NCBI GenBank assembly: GCA_965248905.1
Contig: CBDFKS010000005.1
Location: forward strand, 237,920-301,919
Direction of reading: 5' to 3'
Length of the DNA: 64,000 nucleotides
Origin: CBDFKS01 sp965248905
Lineage (GTDB): Bacteria; Chloroflexota; Dehalococcoidia; Lucifugimonadales; JAGWBF01
Of this stretch, positions 42,640-52,439 are shown piece after piece (position 1 is the first letter of the stretch; each line of letters opens with the position of its first letter). A model generated the notes under the pieces. That model did no database searches and was not told the origin of the DNA. It saw nothing but the letters and a program-made list of their open reading frames with translations. A program made the position numbers and the translations under genes.

Positions 42640-43841
42640 CTGGTCCGTTTCGATCGGGCCTTTTCAGATGTGTAGACAGGGAGCCGTTTCCTGAATAAAA
42701 CGTCGTCCAGCATCTGCTTGAAGGTCTCTCTGTCCTGGCCGGTCACCACAGCCTGCTCGTGGGCCTCGGAGATGGCAGCGGGATAGCCTTGGCCTCGCTT
42801 GCATTGGTCAAGTATCAGGGTGTGGCTGAGGGACAGCGTACTTTCATTTTCCGCCACCCACTTGGGCACCTCCACTCGCGCGATCTCCTCACCGGTGTTC
42901 ATGTAGTAGAAGTGCACCTCGTGAGGGCCGTAGTAGTCTCTAGAGACTGAAGAGCTGGTCTCGAACAAGCTGGAGCGCTCCCCCGGCTGCAACAGCTCTT
43001 CAAAAAGATGTCGGTCCAAGAAACCGTTCACCAATTCGCAGGGTGTTCTGGTGGAGCGATGGCTGTTGCAGTGCCGGCTGCACTCGGTCGTGTCACTGGA
43101 GCACAGGTAAAGGCGCAGGGTGTTGACCACCTCGGTACTCTGGGGCAGGCTGACATAGGCCGCCACAGCCAAAGCACGGCCGACAGACCTTCCTCTGAGT
43201 CTGTCCAGGGCAGGGAGCAAACCTGCCTTCAGTATCTCGTCGCGGATGAATGGTTGATATCCCCTTCCGGCCAGCCCCCACAGCACCAATGAGCCGTCGA
43301 TGAGCGCAAGTATTGGCAACTCCGGCGGAGCATCTTCGACCGCCGACGCCAGCCCTTTGACCTCTTCCACGGCACGTTTCAAACCCAGTAGTGCCCCCTC
43401 CACTGGTACCGCCGCATTCGACTCCTGGTCATGCGCAGTGAAGTACAACTCCTCTTCTCCGGCATAGACCTTGGGGCGGCTAAATAGTCGCGCATCGGGT
43501 TGGGAACCGTAGGTGAGGAGGCAACCTCCTATGTTTATCAGATAACATCGCAGGGGAATGTGCCGGTCCACGTCTATGTGGGAGCCATCGACCGAGGCCA
43601 CACAGAAGTTGGCAGGCAGCTCTTCGGGACTGTATCTACCAGCAAGCCCATCCACGGGGCCTGCGCAAAGAAAGGGCCTTCCCTGACTGGAGGCAACTTT
43701 CTGCTTCACCTCAGAGGCATCAGCCCCTCTCATGGCGTCGAGGGCTCGATGGAGCCGATTCGTCCAGTCTTCCCGGCCATCGGAAACCCGCTGCGCCAGG
43801 GTGTCGAGCTGTTCCAGTGTTGGGCGCAAATCCAGGCCCAT
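42630..43841 (-). CDS. nurA: NurA-domain nuclease
   Basis: A 403-residue NurA-domain protein. The catalytic acidic residues are the first aspartate in ASVDGSHIDVDRH near residue 90 and a second in LALIDGSLVLW near residue 180. NurA forms a toroidal dimer that, with HerA, resects DNA ends. It is the last gene before selB and only 2 bases separate the two. Length is normal. Confidence 0.88.
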   Translation of the reverse strand: MGLDLRPTLEQLDTLAQRVSDGREDWTNRLHRALDAMRGADASEVKQKVASSQGRPFLCAGPVDGLAGRYSPEELPANFCVASVDGSHIDVDRHIPLRCYLINIGGCLLTYGSQPDARLFSRPKVYAGEEELYFTAHDQESNAAVPVEGALLGLKRAVEEVKGLASAVEDAPPELPILALIDGSLVLWGLAGRGYQPFIRDEILKAGLLPALDRLRGRSVGRALAVAAYVSLPQSTEVVNTLRLYLCSSDTTECSRHCNSHRSTRTPCELVNGFLDRHLFEELLQPGERSSLFETSSSVSRDYYGPHEVHFYYMNTGEEIARVEVPKWVAENESTLSLSHTLILDQCKRGQGYPAAISEAHEQAVVTGQDRETFKQMLDDVLFRKRLPVYTSEKARSKRTRWL

Positions 43842-43843
43842 GT

Positions 43844-45709
43844 CTACCTCAGTACCCGCTCGTCGCCAACGCGGCGGGTAATGCGCTGCTGGTCAAGGTA
43901 CTCCAGAAGAGGTAATACGTACTTTCGACTGGTGTTGAACAGGTCTCTCCCATCGGCAACGGTGATTTTGCCCTGGCTTTTCGTGTGATTAATTACCTTG
44001 TCAACCATCTCCTTATAAGCGGAGGCGTCGAACACCACGCTCTCACTGACTTTCACGACTTTCCTCTCATCGATCAGGTAGGCCAACAGCTCCGGCTCCG
44101 GGGAATGATCGGTTGGAGGAGAGTAGGGCTCGGACTTCAATGACTGGATATATGAGTCCATCTGCTTTTGCTGGGTTGAGCTCAGTGAAACGTTGTGCTC
44201 AGGTATTCTGGCCCAGTTTCCTTCTTCCTTAAGGACACTCTCTTCGACCAACCTCTTCAGGACCCATGGGAAGCTCTGCGAAGAGAATCCCATGCGGCTA
44301 CGCAGCTCCTCCCGTGGAATGCCTTTGCGGAGCGGGTATTGCTTATGGTATGCCTGGGCGACGGTGGATGCCTTATTTTTCAGAGAGGCCCATGCTGGAG
44401 CAGCATACACCAGACCTTCTGACGGGCCGGTAGCATCTCCCAGTAGCACCACTTCCCCTGTTTCGGCCAGCTCTTTTGTCTTCGAGACGACCTCTTCCAG
44501 AGAGAGGTTGGCTCTCTGGGACAGGGTGGTCAGGTCGCAGGGGCCCCAGTGTTCCACCGCGTTAAGAAGAGATTCATCGCCGGTGCCCTCCTCCATAGCC
44601 ATGAGACGCTGGATAATGGGCTGGAGGAAGCGACGGTGTCGTCGGGTGGGGTGGGGGTCCAAGACCTTTCCTCCTCCCAAGGTGGTATCGGAGGAGCGGA
44701 TGACGAAAAGGTCTCCTTTCACCGCGGGCACCGGTTCCCGCAGGTGTATCTGCGCCCAGCCGTCCTCGCCGGGTTTTAGCTCCTCTTTGTCTAGCAGCCG
44801 CACCCTGGCGGAGGTCTCGCTGGTGAAGACATGAAAGGTAATGCCCTCGTTGTGCTTCAAGGAGTGGGGGGTATCGTTGACCAGCTTTACGTGAGCGTCT
44901 AGCCGTGTGGTCGGCTTCAGCCAACCCGACGTGGTAATCACCTCACCGCGCAAAATGTCCTCTCTGGAGAGACCTGATATATTCACTGCCAGCCTTCTAC
45001 CCGGGTCGGCTAGTTCCAGCTTCTTTTTGTGGCTCTGAAGGCCTCTCACACGGCCTTTTTCACCAGATAGGACCAGGTGGGCATCCTGGCCCACCGATAA
45101 TGTGCCGTCGACCAAGGTTCCGGTGACCACCGTGCCGAACCCCGCCACCGTAAAGCAACGGTCCACGGGCAGTCGAGGCCGGCCCAGATCCCTACGCGAT
45201 TCGGTGGAGTCAAGCATTGCGTCGATAACCTTCTGAAGCTCTTCCAGCCCCTGGCCGCTATATGCAGACACCGCGAGCATGGGAGACCCTTCGAACGTGG
45301 TGCGTTTAAGAGCATCCTCAACCTCAGCCTTTACCAGCTCCACCAGGTCCTCGTCCACCAGGTCGGATTTGGTTATTACCACCAATCCTCGTTTGACTTG
45401 AAGGATATCCAAAATGGCCAGATGCTCACGGGTCTGGGGCATCACGCTTTCGTCGGCGGCCACCACCAGGAGGGCCAGGTCAATCCCTCCCACACCGGCC
45501 AGCATATTCTTGATGAACCTCTCGTGGCCGGGCACGTCCACGATGCTCACTTCTCGGCCACTGGGCAAGGTGAGCCAGGCAAAGCCCAGATCGATGGTCA
45601 TTTCCCGTTCTTTCTCTTGAGGGAGACGGTCTGGGTCTATGCTGGTAAGGGCTTTTACCAAGGTGGACTTACCGTGGTCGACGTGTCCTGCGGTGCCGAT
45701 GACGTACAT
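43844..45709 (-). CDS. selB: Selenocysteine-specific elongation factor
   Basis: A ~621-residue SelB that delivers Sec-tRNA-Sec to UGA codons and recognises SECIS hairpins. The GTPase domain has GHVDHGKST (8-16), DVPGHE (58-63) and the TKSD box. Domains 2 and 3 follow, then C-terminal winged helices ending VADGRDLFNTSRKYVLPLLEYLDQQRI-TRRVGDERVL, which is diagnostic of SelB rather than EF-Tu. I start at ATG 45709, preceded by AAGAGGCG, removing 17 residues. Its presence supports selenocysteine decoding; selA, selD and selC are not seen in the window. Confidence 0.95.
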   Translation of the reverse strand: MYVIGTAGHVDHGKSTLVKALTSIDPDRLPQEKEREMTIDLGFAWLTLPSGREVSIVDVPGHERFIKNMLAGVGGIDLALLVVAADESVMPQTREHLAILDILQVKRGLVVITKSDLVDEDLVELVKAEVEDALKRTTFEGSPMLAVSAYSGQGLEELQKVIDAMLDSTESRRDLGRPRLPVDRCFTVAGFGTVVTGTLVDGTLSVGQDAHLVLSGEKGRVRGLQSHKKKLELADPGRRLAVNISGLSREDILRGEVITTSGWLKPTTRLDAHVKLVNDTPHSLKHNEGITFHVFTSETSARVRLLDKEELKPGEDGWAQIHLREPVPAVKGDLFVIRSSDTTLGGGKVLDPHPTRRHRRFLQPIIQRLMAMEEGTGDESLLNAVEHWGPCDLTTLSQRANLSLEEVVSKTKELAETGEVVLLGDATGPSEGLVYAAPAWASLKNKASTVAQAYHKQYPLRKGIPREELRSRMGFSSQSFPWVLKRLVEESVLKEEGNWARIPEHNVSLSSTQQKQMDSYIQSLKSEPYSPPTDHSPEPELLAYLIDERKVVKVSESVVFDASAYKEMVDKVINHTKSQGKITVADGRDLFNTSRKYVLPLLEYLDQQRITRRVGDERVLR

Positions 45710-45756
45710 GATGCGCCTCTTCAAGGCTTGTGCTGATAAAAGTGGGAATTGCCCAC

Positions 45757-46098
45757 TCAAACAGCTGCGTTAATCTTATCCGCCCACTGTTGATTGTCCC
45801 TGAGGGAGAGGACGATCCTGTTATAGAACCCTTTCTTTAGCTCCATGGTGAGGTGGTTCCTGAGCCTCGTCACGTACCAGAACTCTTTGCCTCTATTTGT
45901 GAAGTAGGTCCCTGCCTTGATAACCCATGGCATGAATGTACCCGGCGCCCGGATCTCTCTCCAGGTAGTCTTGGGAGCCTCGGTGGTTGCTCTGTCTATC
46001 CGGTCCAAAGGGATTTTCAGAGAACCCCTGACGGAAAGAATCTTTTCCAGTATAGACAGCTTTATGTTCAGTTGACCGTTATCTAGGTTTAGCTGCAT
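45757..46098 (-). CDS. Uncharacterised PH-like domain protein
   Basis: A ~113-residue soluble protein with alternating beta-strand pattern: LSILEKILSVRGSLKIPLDRI, then RAPGTFMPWVIKAGTYFTNRGKEFWYV. It resembles a bacterial PH-fold family of unknown function, which is inference only. The start at 46098 (MQLNL...) is preferred over 46116. It precedes selB by 48 bases. Confidence 0.65.
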   Translation of the reverse strand: MQLNLDNGQLNIKLSILEKILSVRGSLKIPLDRIDRATTEAPKTTWREIRAPGTFMPWVIKAGTYFTNRGKEFWYVTRLRNHLTMELKKGFYNRIVLSLRDNQQWADKINAAV

Positions 46099-46193
46099 GT
46101 GGCTTTCCAGGAACATGGATGAGCGGACCCAGGAACAGGCCTTATAGGTTCACTGTTGCCTTTAGAATAGCACCAAAGGGAGTTGGGGGCAAT

Positions 46194-47399
46194 TTAGAGG
46201 AACCGCATGAACACCTGGTTGGACAAGAAGAGACCTTTCGTGGTCAGTCGCAGGCGGCCGTCGGGTTGCTCAAGTAGGCCCTCGTCACGAAGCTCCCGAA
46301 TCTGAAGCCCATACAGCTCTAACGGGTCTACTTCGAATTTGTGTTTGAACTCCTCTATACTGATTCCCTCCAGTAGGCGCAGACCCAGGAACATGGTCTC
46401 CGCCATATCCAGATCGGGTCCAATAGTCTCTGAATCTGCCACGGGGCATATGCTCTCCAGGGTGTCCCGATCCAGGGCTTCAATCAGTGTTGCCCCTTTT
46501 GACGCCCACTCTTGCACTTTCTGGATATAAAGGCGGGGAGATGAGACGTCCCAGAAACGGTGCCCAGAGAGGTGGGAGTGAGCGCCGGGTCCCACACCTA
46601 AATAGGGCTGGTTGAGCCAGTAAGCCATGTTATGCAAGGAGCGCTGCCCAGGCATCTCCCAGTTGGATATCTCGTAGTGGAAATAGCCTGCCTTTTCCAA
46701 TGACTCTCTTGCCAAGCCATACATATCCGCAGCCATGTCCGGGTCCGGCTGAGGAAGAGCACCCTCCGTCACCCACTTTTCTAGGGGAGTGCCCTTCTCG
46801 AGCGTCAAACCGTAAAGGGACAGATGGGGAGGCGCCAGCTCCAGTACCTTCGCCATGGTATCTTCCCACTGCGTCACGGTCTGATTAGGTAGGCCGTACA
46901 TGAAGTCCAGATTCACTCTCTGAAACCCGGCCTGCCAGGCCAGGGCATAGGCCTCCATGGCCTGGTCAGCAGTGTGCCGCCGGCCCAACATGGCGAGGAG
47001 GCTGTCGTCCAGACTTTGCACTCCGATGCTGAGGCGGTTGACCCCCATCTCTAGAAGCTGCGTTAGAGCACGCTTATTCAGGTCACCCGGATTGGCTTCG
47101 ATGGTGATCTCGGCACTGGCAACGATTTCAAAGGAGTCCCCTACGGTGCTGAGGAGCCTACCCATAAGCTCCAGGGGAATGTAGGAGGGTGTGCCACCGC
47201 CGAAAAAGATGGTGTTTACCTTGGGATGACCTAATGATGTGCCCCAGAGCTGCAGTTCCAGTGAAAGCGCTTCAACGTAAGGCCCGATCAGGGACTCGAT
47301 GCCCTGATAAGTGTTGAAGTCGCAGTAGGGGCACTTGGTCTTGCAGAAGGGAATATGTATGTAGAGGGAGATGCCTTCGGGTATCAATAATTTCCCCAC
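46194..47399 (-). CDS. hemW: HemW-like radical SAM protein
   Basis: A 401-residue HemN-family radical SAM protein with the [4Fe-4S] motif in FCKTKCPYCDFNTY (C-x3-C-x2-C) near residue 20. It also has FFGGGTPS, the E-AN-P-G-D-L-N motif (TIEANPGDLNKRALT) and GVNRLSIGVQS. It lacks the N-terminal extension of true oxygen-independent coproporphyrinogen oxidase HemN, so the heme chaperone HemW is the better call. It is 12 bases downstream of ychF. Confidence 0.9.
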   Translation of the reverse strand: MGKLLIPEGISLYIHIPFCKTKCPYCDFNTYQGIESLIGPYVEALSLELQLWGTSLGHPKVNTIFFGGGTPSYIPLELMGRLLSTVGDSFEIVASAEITIEANPGDLNKRALTQLLEMGVNRLSIGVQSLDDSLLAMLGRRHTADQAMEAYALAWQAGFQRVNLDFMYGLPNQTVTQWEDTMAKVLELAPPHLSLYGLTLEKGTPLEKWVTEGALPQPDPDMAADMYGLARESLEKAGYFHYEISNWEMPGQRSLHNMAYWLNQPYLGVGPGAHSHLSGHRFWDVSSPRLYIQKVQEWASKGATLIEALDRDTLESICPVADSETIGPDLDMAETMFLGLRLLEGISIEEFKHKFEVDPLELYGLQIRELRDEGLLEQPDGRLRLTTKGLFLSNQVFMRFL

Positions 47400-47411
47400 T
47401 CGAATGCCGCT

Positions 47412-48512
47412 TTACACGTTGAAAAGGAAGGTCACAACGTCGCCATCCTTGATCGGATAGCCCTTTCCTTCCAGTCGTAGGAGGCCCTGGTTCTTGCACT
47501 GACCCATCGAGCCACATCGAGCCAGGTCATCGAAGGCCACTACCTCGGCCCTTATGAATCCCCGCTCCAAGTCGGTGTGTATCTTTCCAGCGGCCTTCAC
47601 TGCCGGGGTATTGGCTGGAATGCTCCAGGCTCGGACCTCGTCTGGACCGTAGGTAAAGAATGACACCAGAGACAGCAGATCATAGGAGAGATGTACCACA
47701 TTATCTACCCCAGATTCCTGGAGGCCCATAGACTCGCGAAACTCCCGCTCATCTTCTGGGGCGAGCTGGGAAAGTTCCATCTCCAGCTTGCCACACATTG
47801 GGGTAGCTTTGGCTCCAGGCTTGTTGTAACGGCTCGCCAGCTCTTGGTCCAGGTCGTCTTTTCCAGGTAGAGTCTCTTCGTCGATATTGAACACTAACAG
47901 CAGTGGCTTGGCGGTGAGCAGCTGGTAGTTGGAAATTATTGCCTCTTCCTCGGGGAGGACATGCTGCTCCCTTATCGGCACATCACTCTCCAACCCGTCC
48001 TTGAGGCGTTTCAACAATGGGCCTTCCTTGAGCAGCAAGTCTCGTTCCCGGCCTTTAGGTCCCTTGAGGCTCTCTTCGATGCGGAGAACTCGCCGCTCCA
48101 GTATTTCAAGGTCGGAAAAGGCCAGATCCGCGGCCATAGTCGCTACGTCTCGATGAGGGTCTACGTTGCCGCTGATATGGGGTACCGATGGGTCCCCAAA
48201 GGCACGGACCACGTGCAGCAGAGCATCGGCGCTCTGAAGCTGATTGAGGAACTGACCGCCGATGCCGGCTTTATCGTCGGGGCCTGCCGAGCTGGCGGGC
48301 ACGTCCCAGTACTGTACCTCCGCCGGGACGGTCTTGTCTGGGTTGTACATACCCACCAGAGTTTCCAGCCTGGAATCGAACATCTTCGAAATACCAACGC
48401 GGATATCTTGCCTGGAGCTACTCTGAGTGCTGGCCTCTGCCCTACCCTTGGTGAGGGCGGTTAGAAGGGTCGACTTTCCGCTTTGTGGTAAACCTATTAA
48501 GCCTATTTCCAT
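47412..48512 (-). CDS. ychF: YchF-type translation-associated ATPase
   Basis: A 366-residue Obg-family P-loop protein, specific for ATP. Walker A is LIGLPQSGKSTLLTALT, where most members have NVGKST. The G4-like region is LVFNIDEE, as in the ATP-specific family, and the TGS domain is at the C-terminus (RAWSIPANTPAVKAAGKIHTDLERGFIRAEVV). It binds ribosomes in other bacteria. The start has no strong ribosome binding site. Confidence 0.85.
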   Translation of the reverse strand: MEIGLIGLPQSGKSTLLTALTKGRAEASTQSSSRQDIRVGISKMFDSRLETLVGMYNPDKTVPAEVQYWDVPASSAGPDDKAGIGGQFLNQLQSADALLHVVRAFGDPSVPHISGNVDPHRDVATMAADLAFSDLEILERRVLRIEESLKGPKGRERDLLLKEGPLLKRLKDGLESDVPIREQHVLPEEEAIISNYQLLTAKPLLLVFNIDEETLPGKDDLDQELASRYNKPGAKATPMCGKLEMELSQLAPEDEREFRESMGLQESGVDNVVHLSYDLLSLVSFFTYGPDEVRAWSIPANTPAVKAAGKIHTDLERGFIRAEVVAFDDLARCGSMGQCKNQGLLRLEGKGYPIKDGDVVTFLFNV

Positions 48513-48604
48513 AATTCAAACATAGCCTAGGAGCGAAATCTTAACTCAAAGGATACCAGAAGGCCAATGGATAGATATACGGGACAAGTGGTACTTAACC
48601 CGGA

Positions 48605-49078
48605 TTAGTCCAGTAACTGAGTAATCTTGGGGATTGCACCAGACCCTGAAGTCTCAAATTTTACCTGGCGACTGACCTTCGCAGCGTTAAATATCTCTCT
48701 ACTGGCGAGATATGATTGAGTTCCACCCTCAGAAGAAGCAGCCGATACATGCACGATGTAGTTAATCTGAACGTATTTCAGTCGTAGCTGTTGTTCCAAT
48801 GATTCGGTTATAGTCATATCCTGATCGTCGCTGGAGAAGAAATTGCTATAGTCCTGGTCTTCGACCAGGATCAACGCCTCACTCATAGGTTGGTCGGGAT
48901 CATTAATTTGTTGATTGCGCAGGATAGTGTAGCTTGTATCATTTATTACTCCGGTCACCGTCTTATGGTCAACAACACCCTCGACCGCATCTCCTCCGCC
49001 GCAGGCTACTAAAGCCACGGGAAACACGACCATCAGGAAGACCATCACATTGGTCACAAGTCTCACGCGCTTTTTCAT
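48605..49078 (-). CDS. Lipoprotein of unknown function
   Basis: A 157-residue protein with a lipoprotein signal peptide: MKKRVRL, a hydrophobic stretch and the lipobox LVAC at C26, then GGGD. The mature part has several beta strands and a SYTILRNQQINDPDQPMSEAL region. No domain is recognised. A surface-anchored binding role is a guess. Confidence 0.75.
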   Translation of the reverse strand: MKKRVRLVTNVMVFLMVVFPVALVACGGGDAVEGVVDHKTVTGVINDTSYTILRNQQINDPDQPMSEALILVEDQDYSNFFSSDDQDMTITESLEQQLRLKYVQINYIVHVSAASSEGGTQSYLASREIFNAAKVSRQVKFETSGSGAIPKITQLLD

Positions 49079-49174
49079 ATTATGTAGGACGTTCGAAGAC
49101 CGCCAATTGTTCCCGTACAGAAGAATAACGGTGATAGCACGCTGAAAGTGGTATCTTCGTGAGTTGGCTACCGC

Positions 49175-49555
49175 CTACTCAGTGGGCTCATCGTCTTTCA
49201 GGCGGAAGCTGCCCTCTACCACCCGGGACCGATCCTGTTCGGTTTGGCTGGTGCTCCCTGTCCGAGCTCTCCAGGGAGCGTATCTCTCTACCACTTCGCG
49301 GGGCGACAGGTTCAGGAAAAGGAAAATGGCAAAGGCCAAGACCACTAAGTAGCCGGCAAGGCCCACCACCGGCACCCGGGCAAAGGGGGTGAGGAAGTAA
49401 ATGATCGTAGCCGGTGGCAACAGCTTTAACAGCAACGGTACTCGATGGTCGAAATAGAGTTTCCAGACCAGGTACACCGTCCTTACGAGACGGGGAATAA
49501 CCCTGGGCGCTAATATAAACATTAAAGGGAAGGCAAGACGCCACAAAATAGCCAA
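49175..49555 (-). CDS. DUF1232-type small membrane protein
   Basis: A 126-residue protein with two or three hydrophobic stretches at residues ~5-20, 40-58 and 62-82. The linking YFDHRVPLLLKLLPPATIIYFLTPF is the DUF1232 pattern. It has a polar C-terminal tail. Function unknown. It is divergent from holA. Confidence 0.75.
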   Translation of the reverse strand: MAILWRLAFPLMFILAPRVIPRLVRTVYLVWKLYFDHRVPLLLKLLPPATIIYFLTPFARVPVVGLAGYLVVLAFAIFLFLNLSPREVVERYAPWRARTGSTSQTEQDRSRVVEGSFRLKDDEPTE

Positions 49556-49631
49556 CTTAAGTTCTCCTCAACTACTATTATAAACCCCAGTGTGGTATCT
49601 TTGAAACATCCCGATCTAGCTTTGGAATGCC

Positions 49632-50690
49632 GTGCCCGCATATCTTCTTTATGGCGACAACTTTCTGGTGTCCCAATCTCTAAAAGAGCTCCAGGAGCAG
49701 GTAGGGACTCCGGACGTTATCGACGCCAACAGCCATCGAGTTTCGGGAAGTGCCGTAAACCTGTCGCAGATTCGCGGATTCTGCGATGCAGTACCATTTC
49801 TGGCTGAGCATCGACTGGTTATGGTAGAGGGCCTTTTCCCGTTGTTCGAGCCCCGCGATGGTAGAAGACGGCAGTCCTCCTCGGCAGGGCGGAGTGGCTC
49901 TTCCGGTACCGCTCGGTCCGCGCCGTCAGGATGGGAAGGATTGCCCGAATACATCCAAGGCGAGATGCCACCATCCACCATCCTGGTCTTTTTGGAAGCG
50001 ACCGTATCCAAGGCAAACTCCCTGCTTCGTAGCTTGCGATCCGTGGTGGAGATTCAAGACCGTACCACCCCCACAGGAGAAGGTCTCGCCAGGTGGATCA
50101 GAAACATGGTGGCTGAAAAAGGCGCGCGAATCACTCCTGGGGCAATACGACTCTTGATCTCCCTTACGGGAAACAGCCTCTGGATGTTGGACAACGACCT
50201 TGAGAAGCTTGCTCTCTACGCCGGCGACCGTGCTATCGAAGAAAGTGATGTCCGGCTGCTGGTGTCCCAGTCCAGAGAGGCGAGTATATTCAGTGCTGTG
50301 GACGCTCTTCTAGACGGCAGGGCTTCCGTGGCGATGGGTTTGATACATCGACTCAGGGAGGACGGCGCCGAACTCCCCTATATAGTGTCCATGACGGCGC
50401 GACAACTCAGGCTAGTCACGCTGGCCAAAGAGCTGATTGACGGAAAGCAGGGTGAGAAGGCCATAAGGGACAGACTGGGTATCAACCACGATTTTGCCTT
50501 GAAAAGAACGATGGAACAGGCTCGGAAGCATTCATGGGATAGTTTGGAGTGGCTCTATAAAAAGCTGCTGGACACGGACCTGGCAGTAAAACAGGGGCGA
50601 ATGAACCAGGACCTGGCACTGGAGCTTATGGTTGCCGAGGCTTCTAACCTATCGCTCGAATCCAGACGTTCTTCGCCCGCATCGCGCTAG
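49632..50690 (+). CDS. holA: DNA polymerase III subunit delta
   Basis: A 352-residue HolA, the clamp-loader subunit that opens the sliding clamp. It shows PAYLLYGDNFLVSQSLKEL at the N-terminus and the AAA+-like domain, then NSLWMLDNDLEKLALYAG and the C-terminal collar domain with LPYIVSMTARQLRLVTLAK. The GTG start at 49632 gives the usual N-terminus. Its stop codon overlaps that of the convergent ABC gene over CTAG. Confidence 0.9.
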   Translation: MPAYLLYGDNFLVSQSLKELQEQVGTPDVIDANSHRVSGSAVNLSQIRGFCDAVPFLAEHRLVMVEGLFPLFEPRDGRRRQSSSAGRSGSSGTARSAPSGWEGLPEYIQGEMPPSTILVFLEATVSKANSLLRSLRSVVEIQDRTTPTGEGLARWIRNMVAEKGARITPGAIRLLISLTGNSLWMLDNDLEKLALYAGDRAIEESDVRLLVSQSREASIFSAVDALLDGRASVAMGLIHRLREDGAELPYIVSMTARQLRLVTLAKELIDGKQGEKAIRDRLGINHDFALKRTMEQARKHSWDSLEWLYKKLLDTDLAVKQGRMNQDLALELMVAEASNLSLESRRSSPASR

Positions 50691-51661
50691 TCGTATTGCA
50701 CGGCGTTATAGCAGGCCACCGCATGCCCTGGGTCGAGCTCCTCTAAAGGTGGCCTGGGCTCCAGCCTGCATTTATTGACGGCTTTGTGACACCGGGGTAA
50801 GAAGGCGCATTGTCCAGGTAGGTTCAGCAGGTCCGGGGGATTTCCTGGTATGGGCTGGAAACGTTGCTTGCCTCCCTTCAGATCGGGGAGAGACTGAAAT
50901 AGTGCCCACATGTAGGGGTGCTGAGGACGGTTATACAGCGCACGCACCTCGGCTTGTTCCACCACCGTCCCCGCGTACATCACAGCTACCTCATCCGCCA
51001 TTTGGGCTACTATGCCCATGTCATGAGTGATGAGGATCATGGATGAGTTGAGCTCCTTGCAGAAACCTTTGAGACGCCTGAGGATCTCCGCCTGTAGCGT
51101 AACGTCCAGACTTGAGGTGGGCTCATCAGCTATCAGAATCTTAGGCTGAAGTGACAGGGCCATGGCCATGATCACCCTCTGGCACATGCCGCCGCTGAGC
51201 TCGAAGGGAAATCGCGTCAGGATCTCGTGGGCATCCGCTAGGCCCACTCCTACTAATATCTCTACTGCGAGGTCGTAAGCCTCTCTTTTCGACATGGTTG
51301 TATGTGCCAGAATCTGTTCCTCGATTTGGACGCCTATGGGTAACATGGGATTTAGCGAAGCTTTGGGCTCCTGAGGGACCATGGAGATATCGTTGCCCCG
51401 GATATGCCTAAGGGTACGCTGGTCTGCCGCCAGCAAGTCGATTCCGTCGTAGTATACTTTGCCACTGATTACTTCGGCTGTGCGTGGGAGCAGCCCAAGA
51501 AGGGCCAGCGCCGTGGTGGTCTTACCCGACCCGCTCTCGCCTACTAGACAGAGGATGGAGCCCTCCTGGAGGGAGAATTCCACCCCATTGACCGCCTTGA
51601 CCTCTCCGTCTCTGGTGTGATATCGAATGTGGAGGTCCTCTGCTCTAAGCACTTCAGTCAT
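50687..51661 (-). CDS. Oligopeptide/dipeptide ABC transporter ATPase
   Basis: A 324-residue ATPase of the DppD/OppD type. Walker A GESGSGKTTTALALL is at ~40-55, the signature LSGGMCQRV at ~155, Walker B LIADEPTS, and the C-terminal domain has the CAFLPRCHKAVNKC cysteine cluster common to these proteins. No permease or binding protein is encoded in the window, so the partner is elsewhere. It starts directly after the PHP gene stop, so the two may be translationally linked. Confidence 0.9.
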   Translation of the reverse strand: MTEVLRAEDLHIRYHTRDGEVKAVNGVEFSLQEGSILCLVGESGSGKTTTALALLGLLPRTAEVISGKVYYDGIDLLAADQRTLRHIRGNDISMVPQEPKASLNPMLPIGVQIEEQILAHTTMSKREAYDLAVEILVGVGLADAHEILTRFPFELSGGMCQRVIMAMALSLQPKILIADEPTSSLDVTLQAEILRRLKGFCKELNSSMILITHDMGIVAQMADEVAVMYAGTVVEQAEVRALYNRPQHPYMWALFQSLPDLKGGKQRFQPIPGNPPDLLNLPGQCAFLPRCHKAVNKCRLEPRPPLEELDPGHAVACYNAVQYD

Positions 51662-52348
51662 CTACCCTGTCTCCTCTACTCTCTGAAGTAATGCAGGGTT
51701 TGCGCTTTTTGTGTTTAGTAAGACTGGCTCAAATCGGCCTTCTCTAATCTCCCCGATAAGGTCGTCAAGGCAGGTTATTGCCCTTCGGAACTGGGTAGCC
51801 GCGGTACCGAGATGGTCCTGTCTGTGAGAGTCGCTGCCACCTGCCTTGGAGACGCCTAGACGGTCGGCCAGGTCATGAGCGAAAGCCGTCTCTCCATAGC
51901 CAGCTCTACCGTTGACTGCCTCAATCCCGTGGCAGAAAGAGAAGAGCTTGTCCTGGCAGGCTGTATCCAGCATGGCGCTGTATGAGTCGGGATCAGCGGC
52001 CTGCTCTGTCAGGTATCTTCGCCTATAGGGGTGAGCGGCGATCATCGCTCCTCCGGCCTGTTCTACGAGCCTGCACAGAAACTCTACCTTGTGCATTCCG
52101 AACACATAATCCCTCAAGCCGAATACCAGTACATGGCCCGAATCCGTGTTTACCTCACAGCCGGGCAATACGAGGAATTCATGCCTTTCTGAGAGAGATT
52201 TAATATCCTCCGGGTCCCAAAAGTAGTCGTGCTCAGTGATACATATCCCGTCAAGGCCCTTGCCTTTCGCCCCCTCGATCAGTTCGTCGGGGCTGAGGAA
52301 GCTGTCATCGGAGTTGGGATAAGTGTGAGTATGGAGGTCTATGAACAA
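51662..52348 (-). CDS. PHP-domain metal-dependent hydrolase
   Basis: A 228-residue PHP protein with DLHTHTYPNSDDSFLS (metal-binding HxH), CITEHDYFWD, AAHPYRRR and SDSHRQDHLG. Members include histidinol-phosphate phosphatase-like and phosphoesterase-like enzymes; the fold here is the short TrpH/YciV type, which hydrolyses nucleotides such as pAp in other bacteria. That identification is by fold. The ATPase gene follows immediately. Confidence 0.85.
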   Translation of the reverse strand: MFIDLHTHTYPNSDDSFLSPDELIEGAKGKGLDGICITEHDYFWDPEDIKSLSERHEFLVLPGCEVNTDSGHVLVFGLRDYVFGMHKVEFLCRLVEQAGGAMIAAHPYRRRYLTEQAADPDSYSAMLDTACQDKLFSFCHGIEAVNGRAGYGETAFAHDLADRLGVSKAGGSDSHRQDHLGTAATQFRRAITCLDDLIGEIREGRFEPVLLNTKSANPALLQRVEETG

Positions 52349-52439
52349 TTACGAATACCAAGGACGATTGGTTGTAGTCATAGAGTGGGTGGCTTGGAAT
52401 CAAGTGTCCCACCATCAACTTTTCAAGTCAACCCTGGAC

